A stretch of DNA of 45,544 nucleotides from Candidatus Gastranaerophilales bacterium (lineage in GTDB: Bacteria; Cyanobacteriota; Vampirovibrionia; Gastranaerophilales; Gastranaerophilaceae). Both the position numbers and the translations under genes were made by a program. The stretch lies in NCBI GenBank assembly GCA_944325905.1, contig CALVBY010000006.1:1-45544 (forward strand). The letters run 5' to 3'. The notes beneath the pieces were generated by a model. It did not search any database. It was not told the origin of the DNA and saw only the letters and a list, made by a program, of their open reading frames with translations. This document shows, piece after piece, positions 16,545 through 23,881 of this stretch (positions are counted from its first letter, which is position 1; every line of letters starts with the position of its first letter).

Positions 16545-17324
16545 ATGTTTAAAGATATACAACTAAATTGTGCAAATTTTAGCACTGAAATGATAAATGA
16601 CACAGACTTGGAAAGTTTGAAAAAAAGTTTTGTAGATGTATTGACTCACGATTTAAAAACACCAATTTTAGCACAAATAAGAGTGTTAGAAATGTTGGTT
16701 GAAGAACAATTTGGTTCATTAAACAATGAACAACAAGAAATGTTAAATTTAACTTTAGAATCTTGCAATTATATGTATGCAATGGTAGCAACATTAATAT
16801 CTACATACAAATTTGATATTGAAGCTCCTGAATTAAACTATTCTAATTTTAATATCATGCAAATAATAGAAAATGCCATTAAAAAAACAAAAAGCTTTTT
16901 GCAAGAAAATAACATAAAAGTAGTCGTAATACCTGAAATTAAAAATCCAATTATTTCGGGAGACGTAATTCGGTTAACAAAAGTAATTCATACGTTATTG
17001 TTTAATTCATTAAATTCTGCTTTTAAAAATTCAATAATGAAAATTTATCTTGAAGAAGATAATACAAATATATCCGTGAAATTTGAAAGCAGAAGCGGAT
17101 ACATTACTCCTGAAAAAATGCGAAAAAGATTTCAAATTCACACATATCATAACCAAAAATACGACAAAATAGGCACTGGAATAGGTCTATATTTAGTCAA
17201 TAAAATCATAGAAAAACACCACGGAAAAATTATTGCAGAAAGTTCAATAACTCAAAAAAATATACTTGGATTTCAAATTCCAATTGCTGCACCCAACGAA
17301 TTCTATTATGAAAATTGTGTTTAA
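16545..17324 (+). CDS. Orphan soluble histidine kinase
   Basis: A 259-residue kinase with only the transmitter: HisKA (H35 in LTHDLKTPILAQIR) and HATPase_c, including the ATP-lid glycine box KIGTGIGLYLVNKIIEKHHGKI. The N box (VIHTLLFNSLNSAF) is imperfect. There are no membrane segments and no sensor domain, and no response regulator lies nearby, so the signal must come from a partner. It is paralogous to the kinase at 28053: both share the IKNPII segment before the N box. The ATG at 16545 is used because AGGTGG lies just upstream; the longer frame from 16443 crosses the inverted repeat. It shares the stop tetranucleotide TTAA with prmC. Confidence 0.85.
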   Translation: MFKDIQLNCANFSTEMINDTDLESLKKSFVDVLTHDLKTPILAQIRVLEMLVEEQFGSLNNEQQEMLNLTLESCNYMYAMVATLISTYKFDIEAPELNYSNFNIMQIIENAIKKTKSFLQENNIKVVVIPEIKNPIISGDVIRLTKVIHTLLFNSLNSAFKNSIMKIYLEEDNTNISVKFESRSGYITPEKMRKRFQIHTYHNQKYDKIGTGIGLYLVNKIIEKHHGKIIAESSITQKNILGFQIPIAAPNEFYYENCV

Positions 17325-18154
17325 ATTTTTCCGAAAATAACTCTCTCGATGTTTGCAAGATCTTTTATGATATTAATATCTGAAAAACCATTATCTTCCA
17401 TGATTTTTCGGACATCTTCAGCCTGATTTATTCCAAGTTCAAAAACAAGATACCCACCTTTGTTTAATATTTCAGGAGCCTGTTCTGTAATTTTTTGATA
17501 AAATTCCAAACCTTTTTCATCAGATGTAAATAGTGCAAGCTCAGGATCAAATTTAACTTCTTCTTGAATATCAAACTTTTCAGACGACGGAATATAAGGC
17601 GGATTAGATATAATAATATCAAATTTCTCACCCGGCTTCACATTTGAAAAAATATCCGACTTTCTAAAAATAGCCTTATTAAACAAATTCAATCTTGATG
17701 CATTGTCCAAAGCTATATTCAAAGCTTCCTTTGAAATATCGAGTCCTATAATTTGACAATCAGAAAGTTTTGCAACCATACAGGCTATACAACCTGAGCC
17801 AGTTCCAACATCCAATGCCATTTTAAAATTGTTTTTATTAATAATTTCAACAGCCTTAAGAACTAATATTTCAGTTTCATCACGCGGAATAAGAACATCA
17901 TTATTAACGATAAATTTTTCACCCATAAAATCAGCAAATCCGATTATATGCTGGATAGGCTGATGAGTTCTGGCTCTTAACCTTGCTTTTTCTTCAACAA
18001 TTTTGAGTTTTTCTGCATCAAGTTTTTTGCCCATTATAATATCTTTGACACCGAACCCGGCAAAATGCTCTATTAACATTTTTACTTCAATATTAGCCTC
18101 ATTTGGTTCTATTCCACTGTCAGTTAAAATTTTTACAATATCTTGAATTACCAT
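17321..18154 (-). CDS. prmC: Release factor glutamine methyltransferase PrmC
   Basis: Methylates the glutamine of the GGQ motif in release factors RF1 and RF2, needed for efficient termination. The 277-residue protein has the N-terminal helical RF-binding domain, the PRDETEILV hinge (90-98), the SAM loop DVGTGSGCIA (115-124) and the catalytic NPPY (184-187), all diagnostic. A TATAAA on the minus strand (18161-18166) ends 6 nt before the ATG and there is no SD, so the transcript is probably leaderless. The usual neighbour prfA is not in the window. Confidence 0.95.
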   Translation of the reverse strand: MVIQDIVKILTDSGIEPNEANIEVKMLIEHFAGFGVKDIIMGKKLDAEKLKIVEEKARLRARTHQPIQHIIGFADFMGEKFIVNNDVLIPRDETEILVLKAVEIINKNNFKMALDVGTGSGCIACMVAKLSDCQIIGLDISKEALNIALDNASRLNLFNKAIFRKSDIFSNVKPGEKFDIIISNPPYIPSSEKFDIQEEVKFDPELALFTSDEKGLEFYQKITEQAPEILNKGGYLVFELGINQAEDVRKIMEDNGFSDINIIKDLANIERVIFGKI

Positions 18155-18178
18155 AACAATTTTATAACATAAAATAAA

Positions 18179-18430
18179 TTATTTTATTAAATTTTTCTCT
18201 ATATCTTCAACATAACTAATAAATTCTGCAAGTTTTAAATCAAAAGCAGATGCTATATTTTTCAACGTATTATATCTTGGTTCACATTCACCTCTTTCTA
18301 TACGACTTATTGTTGAAGGCGAGAGACCAACATAAAAAGCCAATGTTTGTTTTTTCCATTTACGTTTATTTCTTAGTGATTTTATGGCTTTACCCAAAAA
18401 TTGTAAAGATTTAGATTTATTATATTGCAT
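18179..18430 (-). CDS. XRE-family HTH regulator
   Basis: An 83-residue Cro/CI-type DNA-binding protein with the helix-turn-helix KKQTLAFYVGLSPSTISRIERGECEPRYNTLKNIASAF. The ATG at 18430 is preferred to the longer frame (18499), because the extra residues would lie across two palindromes and TAAAAT (18438-18443) ends 7 nt before this ATG (leaderless pattern). The palindrome at 18424-18439 covers that -10 and the start codon, so autorepression is likely. It is divergent from the small gene at 18511. Confidence 0.82.
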   Translation of the reverse strand: MQYNKSKSLQFLGKAIKSLRNKRKWKKQTLAFYVGLSPSTISRIERGECEPRYNTLKNIASAFDLKLAEFISYVEDIEKNLIK

Positions 18431-18439
18431 ACATGCAAT
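18424..18439. promoter_or_regulatory. Operator site O1 (TTGCAT-AC-ATGCAA)
   Basis: A 16-bp perfect palindrome, ATTGCAT-AC-ATGCAAT, overlapping the -10 and start codon of the 18179 XRE gene. Same core as O2 and O3. Confidence 0.75.
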
Positions 18440-18462
18440 TTTAATGTTATCATTGCAGTGTT

Positions 18463-18480
18463 TTTTGCATATATGCAAAA
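18463..18480. promoter_or_regulatory. Operator site O2 (TTTTGCAT-AT-ATGCAAAA)
   Basis: An 18-bp perfect palindrome in the divergent gap, 30 bp before the start of the 18511 gene. A half site (ATTGCA) lies between O1 and O2. Confidence 0.75.
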
Positions 18481-18510
18481 AGTTAAGATTTTTAAACACT
18501 GGAGGTAATT

Positions 18511-18762
18511 ATGCTAGAAACAAATGAAGACAAAATCAAAGAAATTTACGAAAGCATTGTAGAAGTTGAAAGTTATTGTAACATACTATATTGTGCATCA
18601 GGCAATGAAAATGAAGTTCCCGAATGGGATGATATTAAAAATTCTTTATATATATTGCTAGAATACATTGAAAAATTAAAAGAAAAGACTTCAGATTATA
18701 TAAATCACTGTGAAGAAAGCGGTATATTCAAAAGCTCCGGTAATGACATATCAAAACCCTGA
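18511..18762 (+). CDS. Small acidic helical protein, 83 aa
   Basis: Starts at an ATG with a strong GGAGG site. The sequence suggests two helices joined by a polar loop (YESIVEVESYCNILYC, then WDDIKNSLYILLEYIEKLKEKTSDYI). It is divergent from an XRE regulator with shared operators, an arrangement repeated at 30964-31553, and it overlaps the convergent XRE gene at 18705 by 58 nt. No family is recognised; a regulator-linked or antitoxin-like role is only a guess from context. Confidence 0.7.
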   Translation: MLETNEDKIKEIYESIVEVESYCNILYCASGNENEVPEWDDIKNSLYILLEYIEKLKEKTSDYINHCEESGIFKSSGNDISKP

Positions 18763-18941
18763 GCAATTTTCAGCAAAGTTGTAACCTTCGCCGTAGTTAG
18801 TGCTTTTTCAATTCTCATAACTGTAGAAGGCTCCAAGCCATTTAAGTAACAAAAAGCTTCAAGTGTTAATTTCCTTGATTGTCTTAATGTTTTTATTCTG
18901 TTACCAAGCTCTATGAGAAATTCTATGCTATTGTCCTTCAT
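18705..18941 (-). CDS. XRE-family HTH regulator
   Basis: A 78-residue Cro/CI-type regulator (LGNRIKTLRQSRKLTLEAFCYLNGLEPSTVMRIEKALTTAKVTTLLKIAQGF). The ATG at 18941 is chosen over 19016 because TAAAAT (18949-18954) ends 7 nt before it and the O3 palindrome lies 33-50 nt upstream. It shares architecture, and apparently operator sequence, with the XRE gene at 18179. The 3' end overlaps the small gene at 18511 by 58 nt on the other strand. Confidence 0.8.
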   Translation of the reverse strand: MKDNSIEFLIELGNRIKTLRQSRKLTLEAFCYLNGLEPSTVMRIEKALTTAKVTTLLKIAQGFDMSLPELLNIPLSSQ

Positions 18942-18973
18942 ATAAAATATTTTAAGATGTTTATTGAGAATTT

Positions 18974-18991
18974 TTTTGCTTGTATGCAAAA
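18974..18991. promoter_or_regulatory. Operator site O3 (TTTTGC-TTGT-ATGCAAAA)
   Basis: A near-palindrome matching O2 in 16 of 18 positions, upstream of the second XRE gene. The shared sequence suggests that one or both XRE proteins bind all three sites. Confidence 0.65.
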
Positions 18992-19096
18992 TAGCTGATA
19001 AATAAAATTGTAACAATATATAAAGTTTATATACTTTAGACGCAATTTTATCTTAACAAATTTCTTTAATAAAATATAACGAGGTATAATTACGTT

Positions 19097-19279
19097 ATGG
19101 ATGAGAGAAACGATCAAAACTTAAGAGTAATTGAGAATTCTCAAGAGATGAGAGGAAATGAAGTTTTTGAACAAACTCGTTTGTCTCGCCAGACAAATCC
19201 TATTGTTAGAAAGTTGTTGAAATTTGGCAAGCCCGAATTAACACACAAATTTTCGGTCAAAGATTTGTTTACGCGTTAG
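19097..19279 (+). CDS. Small polar protein, 60 aa
   Basis: A charged, low-complexity-like protein (MDERNDQNLRVIENSQEMRG to KDLFTR) with no recognised domain. TATAAT at 19085-19090 ends 6 nt before the ATG, the leaderless arrangement; a GAGGT lies 11 nt upstream but is too distant and overlaps the -10. It precedes an unusual GC-rich segment and the 169-residue gene at 19380. Confidence 0.5.
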   Translation: MDERNDQNLRVIENSQEMRGNEVFEQTRLSRQTNPIVRKLLKFGKPELTHKFSVKDLFTR

Positions 19280-19281
19280 GA

Positions 19282-19345
19282 ATATGCGCACGGTTTTATG
19301 AGGACCGCACGGGGGCATAATGATCCGCCGGTTTGTGAAATTCTG
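19282..19345 (+). other. GC-rich intergenic island; possible structured RNA or uORF
   Basis: A sharply GC-rich stretch in AT-rich surroundings, between two small genes. It can form short stems (CGGT/ACCG; GGC/GCC) and also carries a 26-codon ORF from ATG 19298 to TAG 19378, starting MRTARGHNDPP, that ends 1 nt before the next gene. Nature undetermined. Confidence 0.4.
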
Positions 19346-19379
19346 AAAGTTATACTTCGTTATACTTTTTTGAGGTAGT

Positions 19380-19889
19380 ATGTACGAGATAAAAAAGCTG
19401 ATTTATCTTGATTTATCAAAAACACAAAAGTCCGCTTTGTGTAATTTTTTGCGTGCATTAGTCAAAAAATCTCCCGAACTTTCCACTGATGAAATTATGG
19501 AAAAATTTATTGAAGACGAAAAATATTACCTTAAAATAAACAGCTCACGATTTGAATTTTTAAAGAATCTACTTGATGATGAACAGTTTCTTAAAGATAC
19601 TGAAAAATATTTAAAAGAATGCAAAAAATATTATGACTATAAAAAATCGCAAGAGCCTATAATCCAGGCACAGAAAGCTTTTGAAAAAAAGAAACGCGAA
19701 TTTTTAAGAGAAATCAAAATGTCAAAAGAAACTCCTACCAAAAAACAGCTATATTATTACGAAAAACTTTGTAAAAAATATAGTCTTGAAAAAAAAGAGC
19801 TTACCTCAAAACTTGAAGCCCGAGATGAAATAGATAAAATTATAAAAGAACATGACACTACTGTTGATTTTGGAGATGAAATTTTATAG
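19380..19889 (+). CDS. Helical protein with C-terminal KQL-type domain, unknown function
   Basis: A 169-residue, lysine- and glutamate-rich, mostly helical protein with likely coiled coil around residues 75-125. The C-terminal segment TPTKKQLYYYEKLCKKYSLEKKELTSKLEARDEIDKII (about 118-155) resembles a short domain (T-x-K-Q-x-x-Y/F, then S-K-x-E-A-x2-x-I-D) found at the ends of some phage and nucleic-acid-related proteins; this is pattern memory, not a firm hit. GAGGT lies very near the ATG. It overlaps the convergent bioD by 6 nt. Confidence 0.65.
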   Translation: MYEIKKLIYLDLSKTQKSALCNFLRALVKKSPELSTDEIMEKFIEDEKYYLKINSSRFEFLKNLLDDEQFLKDTEKYLKECKKYYDYKKSQEPIIQAQKAFEKKKREFLREIKMSKETPTKKQLYYYEKLCKKYSLEKKELTSKLEARDEIDKIIKEHDTTVDFGDEIL

Positions 19890-20603
19890 CTCAAGTTTGG
19901 CAATTTTAACATCAAAAACACTCTCAATATCAATTCCTGTCAAAACATTTGATATCAAGTCATTAGGATTAATATCTTTCAAATTTTCTACATGAGGCAT
20001 AACACCTAAAATTTTTGTATCCGTGTATTTTTCAATTAATTTGGGCATAGATTTAATATTTAAATCATGTATAACTTCAGGGCAATCATTAATTATAACC
20101 CCACGAATTTTGACACCGGATTTTACAGCTTGATTAATATTTGCAAGAGTATTATTTACGGAATTCTCAGTAGGAGATACTATCAACAATACAGGTAGTT
20201 GGAGCATTTTAACCAAATCCTGTTCCAAAAAATCATCAGCCAAAGGTGTTGCAAGTCCCATAGTTCCATCAACTAAAGTACATTCAAAATCACGTCTTAT
20301 ACTTGCATAATCTTGTAAAATAACTTCTTTATTAATAGAAATTTTTTCTAATTCAGCAGATATAAGTGGAATTGCATCATTTTTTAACAAATAGGAAAAA
20401 TATGTTTTTATGTATGGATCTATAAATTTAACAACTGCCAAATCAGGAGCTTGAATAAATCCGTTTTTTTCAATCGCACCTGTTTGAACAGGTTTATATA
20501 CACATGTAGAATAGCCTAAACTCTGCATAGTTGCAGCAAGTCCGGCTGTTACAAATGTTTTGCCACTGTTTTTTTCTGATCCGGATACAAATAACTCTAA
20601 CAT
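19884..20603 (-). CDS. bioD: Dethiobiotin synthetase
   Basis: ATP-dependent carboxylation of 7,8-diaminopelargonic acid to dethiobiotin, the penultimate step of biotin synthesis. Landmarks are the P-loop GSEKNSGKT (8-16), the KPVQTG motif (38-43) diagnostic for BioD, a VDGTMGLATPL segment in place of the usual VEGAGG-x-x-x-PL, and PTENSVNNTLANINQAV. Length (239 residues) is normal. No other bio genes are in the window. The glycine-rich EGAGG motif is altered to DGTMG, so its activity deserves a check. Confidence 0.88.
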   Translation of the reverse strand: MLELFVSGSEKNSGKTFVTAGLAATMQSLGYSTCVYKPVQTGAIEKNGFIQAPDLAVVKFIDPYIKTYFSYLLKNDAIPLISAELEKISINKEVILQDYASIRRDFECTLVDGTMGLATPLADDFLEQDLVKMLQLPVLLIVSPTENSVNNTLANINQAVKSGVKIRGVIINDCPEVIHDLNIKSMPKLIEKYTDTKILGVMPHVENLKDINPNDLISNVLTGIDIESVFDVKIAKLEL

Positions 20604-20680
20604 AGTCTTATCCTATCATAAAATAAGTTATTTCTGTGATTCTTTTAAAAAATGTAATGATATCAACACATTTTTAATAC

Positions 20681-20709
20681 TTGACACGATGAGAAAAATA
20701 ATTTAAAAT
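20681..20709 (+). promoter_or_regulatory. Promoter of the small gene at 20727
   Basis: TTGACA (20681-20686), 17-bp spacer, TAAAAT (20704-20709). Predicted transcription start near 20716 gives a short leader containing the AGAGGAA ribosome site. Confidence 0.7.
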
Positions 20710-20726
20710 AAAAAAGAGGAATTATT

Positions 20727-20927
20727 ATGAAGAATATGCTGGAAAAATGGTTATTAGAAATTGGTGAAATCAACGAGTTGCAGAACTGTGCCGCGGATGT
20801 ACTTGAAAATTGTATGGCAAAAGGTGAAAAAGCCTATTATGCGATTACACTAATCAACACAATTATCGAAAGAACATCTGCAATTTATGAAGCAATCGAT
20901 GATTTTAGCCTAAATGTAAAGGAATAA
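20727..20927 (+). CDS. Small helical protein, 66 aa
   Basis: Two predicted helices ([44 protein letters not shown]) joined by a short charged loop. It has a strong SD (AGAGGAA) and its own near-consensus promoter. Size and hairpin-like architecture resemble the small proteins at 18511 and 31281, without clear sequence identity. Unlike those it has no adjacent XRE gene. Function unknown. Confidence 0.7.
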   Translation: MKNMLEKWLLEIGEINELQNCAADVLENCMAKGEKAYYAITLINTIIERTSAIYEAIDDFSLNVKE

Positions 20928-20929
20928 TA

Positions 20930-20957
20930 TTGAAGTTCTTTGTTTTTCTTTTATAAT
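20930..20957 (+). promoter_or_regulatory. Leaderless promoter of lepA
   Basis: TTGAAG (20930-20935), 16-bp spacer, TATAAT (20952-20957), then 7 nt and the ATG at 20965. The alternative ATG at 20956 lies inside the -10 hexamer and cannot be used from this promoter. Confidence 0.7.
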
Positions 20958-20964
20958 GGAAAAT

Positions 20965-22767
20965 ATGAAGTATAAGGAAAACGTAAGAAATTTTTGTATT
21001 ATTGCCCACATAGATCACGGAAAATCCACATTGGCAGATCGCTTGCTTGAATATACCGGTACGGTTGCCGAGCGAGATATGCAAGATCAACTGCTGGATT
21101 CCATGGATATTGAACGTGAGCGCGGAATTACAATCAAGTTGAACGCCGCAAGAATGAACTATAAGGCAAAAAACAGCAAAGATTATGTATTGAACTTGAT
21201 TGACACCCCGGGTCACGTAGATTTTTCTTATGAAGTTTCACGCTCGTTGGCTGCCTGTGAGGGTGCTTTATTAATAGTTGACGCAACACAAGGTGTTGAG
21301 GCCCAAACCCTTGCAAACGTTTATTTAGCAATTGAACAAAATTTAGAAATAATTCCGGTAATTAATAAAATTGATTTGCCATCAGCTGATGTTGAACGTG
21401 TGAAAGAAGAAATTGAAGAAGTTCTTGGCATTGATGCTTCTATGGCTATTCCTGTAAGCGCAAAAGCTGGTATTGGAATTGAAGAAGTTTTGGAAGCAGT
21501 TGTTGATTTTGTTCCACCGCCTGTAGATACTTCCGATAAACCTTTAAGAGCTTTAGTATTTGACAGTGCTTATGACCAGTATTTAGGAACACTTTGCTTT
21601 TTCAAGATTATTGACGGAAAAATGAAACTGGGCGAAAAAGTCAAGTTTATGGCTTCCGGCAAAGAGTACGAAATTGTAGAACTTGGATACCTTAAACCAA
21701 CAAGAGTTCAAGTAGATGAACTTGTGTGCGGTGATGTTGGATATTTCGCAGGCTCGATAAAAGAACTCACAAGATTTGTCGGAGATACAATAACCTCTAC
21801 TGAAAATCCTGCTGAAGAACCTTTACCGGGATATAAAGAAGCTCTTCCGATGGTCTTTTCAGGGATGTATCCTGTTGATAATGACGATTACCATAATTTG
21901 AAAGAAGCTTTAGAAAAATTAAAACTTAACGACAGCAGCATTACATTTGAACCGGAAACATCCAGTGCATTAGGTTTTGGTTTTAGATGCGGATTTTTAG
22001 GAATGCTGCATATGGAAATCGCTCAAGAAAGATTAGAAAGAGAATATAATCTTTCACTTGTGACTACAGCACCATCCGTTGTTTACCATGTTTATAAGAC
22101 TAACGGAGAAATGGTTGCAATTGATAACCCTGCAAATCTTCCTGCACCACAATATCGTGATTACATTGAAGAACCATATGTAAAAGTACAAATAATTACA
22201 CCTAATGATTATGTTGGAACTTTAATGGACTTAGCACAATCAAAGAGAGGAATTTTTATAAACATGGCTTATCTTGACAAGGTTAGGGCAAGTTTGGAAT
22301 ACGAAATTCCTTTAAGTGAAGTAATTACGGACTTTTATGATCAACTTAAATCAAGATCAAAGGGCTATGCAAGTATGGATTATGAATTTAAGGATTACAA
22401 ACGCTCCAAACTTGTAAAACTTGATATAATGCTTGCAGGAGAAGTTGTTGATGCTCTTTCTGTAATATGTCATGAAGATAATGCTTTTTATATAGGTCAG
22501 AAATTAACAGCTAAATTAAAAGAAATTATACCACGGCAATTGTTTGAGGTGCCCGTTCAAGCTGCAATAGGTGGAAGGGTTATCGCAAGAACAAACATAA
22601 AAGCAATGCGCAAAAATGTTCTTGATAAATGCTATGGTGGCGATATTTCACGTAAAAGAAAATTGTTGGAAAAACAGAAAAAAGGCAAAAAACGCATGAA
22701 ATCTATTGGACGTGTTGAAGTTCCGCAAGAAGCATTTATGGCTGTTCTAAGTCTGGACGATGAGTAA
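20965..22767 (+). CDS. lepA: Elongation factor 4 (LepA)
   Basis: Ribosome-associated GTPase that acts in initiation/back-translocation quality control. The 600-residue protein has G1 AHIDHGKST (14-22), switch region ERERGITI, G3 DTPGHVDF, G4 NKIDLPSA and the LepA-specific C-terminal domain with the [16 protein letters not shown] and [34 protein letters not shown] motifs. The start at 20965 is chosen because the in-frame ATG 9 nt upstream overlaps the predicted -10, and [20 protein letters not shown] matches the usual LepA N-terminus. The 3' end overlaps the convergent LuxR-HTH gene by 32 nt. Confidence 0.97.
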   Translation: MKYKENVRNFCIIAHIDHGKSTLADRLLEYTGTVAERDMQDQLLDSMDIERERGITIKLNAARMNYKAKNSKDYVLNLIDTPGHVDFSYEVSRSLAACEGALLIVDATQGVEAQTLANVYLAIEQNLEIIPVINKIDLPSADVERVKEEIEEVLGIDASMAIPVSAKAGIGIEEVLEAVVDFVPPPVDTSDKPLRALVFDSAYDQYLGTLCFFKIIDGKMKLGEKVKFMASGKEYEIVELGYLKPTRVQVDELVCGDVGYFAGSIKELTRFVGDTITSTENPAEEPLPGYKEALPMVFSGMYPVDNDDYHNLKEALEKLKLNDSSITFEPETSSALGFGFRCGFLGMLHMEIAQERLEREYNLSLVTTAPSVVYHVYKTNGEMVAIDNPANLPAPQYRDYIEEPYVKVQIITPNDYVGTLMDLAQSKRGIFINMAYLDKVRASLEYEIPLSEVITDFYDQLKSRSKGYASMDYEFKDYKRSKLVKLDIMLAGEVVDALSVICHEDNAFYIGQKLTAKLKEIIPRQLFEVPVQAAIGGRVIARTNIKAMRKNVLDKCYGGDISRKRKLLEKQKKGKKRMKSIGRVEVPQEAFMAVLSLDDE

Positions 22768-22981
22768 ATAAATTATCAAACATATTGTGTTGCATTGCAT
22801 ACAATGCAGCTTCCGTTCTGTTTTTACATTCCAACTTATGTAATATAGCACTTATATGTGCCTTTATAGTGTGATGTGTTATATCCAAAGTTGAGGCTAT
22901 TTCCTTATTGGTTAAACTTTTTGTAAGATAATACAAAACTTCTTGCTCTCTGCTGGTTAGTTTTCTATTAACTTCAATCAT
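22736..22981 (-). CDS. Stand-alone LuxR/GerE-type HTH protein
   Basis: An 81-residue protein consisting of a single LuxR-type helix-turn-helix ([55 protein letters not shown]) without receiver or ligand domain. Such GerE-like proteins bind DNA as dimers and may act with orphan kinases or constitutively. AAAGGAGAAG immediately upstream supports the start. It is convergent with lepA (32-nt overlap) and divergent from the gene at 23267, which it might regulate; that is inference from position. Confidence 0.9.
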   Translation of the reverse strand: MIEVNRKLTSREQEVLYYLTKSLTNKEIASTLDITHHTIKAHISAILHKLECKNRTEAALYAMQHNMFDNLFTHRPDLEQP

Positions 22982-23119
22982 TTCTTCTCCTTTTCTTAAT
23001 AATATCTCTGCATATTTTAATATTATCAGATATTCCCCAATAATCTATTACCCACTTGTCTAAATATAGCTTAAAAATCCACTATTAGTGTATTTTATAA
23101 TGTTTCAACATTTTTTATA

Positions 23120-23157
23120 ATGTAAATAAATGTAACAATATGTAAAAAGTATATAAC
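23120..23157 (+). promoter_or_regulatory. Triple ATGTAA direct repeat and -10 of the 23267 gene
   Basis: ATGTAA occurs at 23120, 23130 and 23140 (exact 10-bp period), followed by TATAAC at 23152-23157. Same-face direct repeats directly upstream of a -10 without a good -35 are typical of PhoB/OmpR-type activated promoters. The 23777 element repeats this geometry. Confidence 0.65.
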
Positions 23158-23241
23158 TTGTAAGCAATTTTGAAATATCAAAATACTTTTTAATAGTATA
23201 GAGATGGAAAATCTTGAACTAGGAAAAAATTATTAAGAGAA

Positions 23242-23251
23242 TGTGAGTAAA
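23242..23251 (+). repeat. TGTGAGTAAA element, 5' copy, first gene
   Basis: TGTGAGTAAA abuts the AAGGAG ribosome site of the 23267 gene. Its exact reverse complement lies after that gene's stop (23685-23694). Confidence 0.75.
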
Positions 23252-23266
23252 AAGGAGAAACCGATT

Positions 23267-23668
23267 ATGGGTATCGAATTTAACGGAAAAGGAAATGTTA
23301 ACAACAATGTTTTTGTTAATGGTGGTATAAAACCGCAAAATACTGTCGGGAAAGAAAAAGTTGAAGTCAATATAACAGACAATAAAGCTATAGGAGAATT
23401 TGGCAATAAATTACTTGATCAGGTTCAACCCAGATTTATTGAAGCAGCCAAAATTCCTGAAACTGATAGAGCTGAATTAGCTGAAATGTATGCACTGGCT
23501 GGGATTAAAAATCCTAAAATGCCAACAGTTGCACAATATGCAAGTATTGCATCACAAGTAGGAGCTGCAACAACTGCACTTGATGAATTAACAACGACAA
23601 CTAATGCAGAAAATTTATTTAATTCTCCTGATTTTGGATTATTAGATAATATATTTGGAATTTCATAA
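23267..23668 (+). CDS. MxIEFNGK-family protein A, unknown function
   Basis: A 133-residue protein beginning MGIEFNGKGNVNNN. The start is set by AAAAGGAG 9 nt upstream. It is a paralogue of the gene at 23882: both share the N-terminal M-G/A-IEFNGK-G/R-NVNN, a central DNK-x4-LG/FG-x2-LL block and an ending SP-x4-L-x3-F-x-I. There is no signal peptide or membrane segment; the middle is helical and alanine-rich. No family is recognised. The matched promoter repeats, TGTGAGTAAA elements and terminators around both genes imply an ancient tandem duplication of a whole regulatory unit. Confidence 0.8.
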   Translation: MGIEFNGKGNVNNNVFVNGGIKPQNTVGKEKVEVNITDNKAIGEFGNKLLDQVQPRFIEAAKIPETDRAELAEMYALAGIKNPKMPTVAQYASIASQVGAATTALDELTTTTNAENLFNSPDFGLLDNIFGIS

Positions 23669-23684
23669 AGACTAATAAATCACA

Positions 23685-23694
23685 TTTACTCACA
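23685..23694 (+). repeat. TTTACTCACA element, 3' copy, first gene
   Basis: Exact reverse complement of the 5' element at 23242-23251, located 17 nt after the stop and 8 nt before the terminator stem. Confidence 0.75.
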
Positions 23695-23701
23695 AAATTT
23701 T

Positions 23702-23727
23702 AGACCGGACTTACCGGTCTTTTTTTT
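23702..23727 (+). terminator. Intrinsic terminator after the 23267 gene
   Basis: AGACCGG-ACTTA-CCGGTCT followed by a run of seven to eight T: a 7-bp perfect stem. Confidence 0.9.
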
Positions 23728-23776
23728 GTGCAAAATGACCAAAACTTTTGATAATTTTTAAATAATAACTTTATTA

Positions 23777-23814
23777 ATGTAAACATTTGTAACACAAATA
23801 TCGGAATTTATATC
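23777..23814 (+). promoter_or_regulatory. Double WTGTAA direct repeat and -10 of the 23882 gene
   Basis: ATGTAA at 23777 and TTGTAA at 23787 (10-bp period), then TATATC at 23809-23814. The distance from first repeat to -10 is 32 bp, identical to the 23120 element. Confidence 0.6.
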
Positions 23815-23855
23815 TTTTTATTAAAGAAAAATTAAAAACATACCGATAGATATCA

Positions 23856-23865
23856 TGTGAGTAAA
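23856..23865 (+). repeat. TGTGAGTAAA element, 5' copy, second gene
   Basis: Identical to the 23242 copy and again just ahead of the ribosome site (AAGGAG) of the 23882 gene. Confidence 0.75.
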
Positions 23866-23881
23866 TATAAGGAGTCATGTG

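Noticed and set aside
18989-19035. TTGTAACAATATATAAAG as another TGTAA-repeat promoter like 23120
   Set aside because: It has only one clear TGTAA unit and lacks the 10-bp periodicity and the 32-bp spacing.
20956-20964. ATG at 20956 as lepA start
   Set aside because: It lies within the TATAAT -10; the ATG at 20965 gives the usual LepA N-terminus and the same 7-nt spacing as other leaderless genes.
22982-23119. Repeated TTTTATAATGT segments as a mobile-element end
   Set aside because: Short A/T-rich repetition (around 23093-23122) with a small AATGTT-TC-AACATT dyad; no transposase or target duplication.
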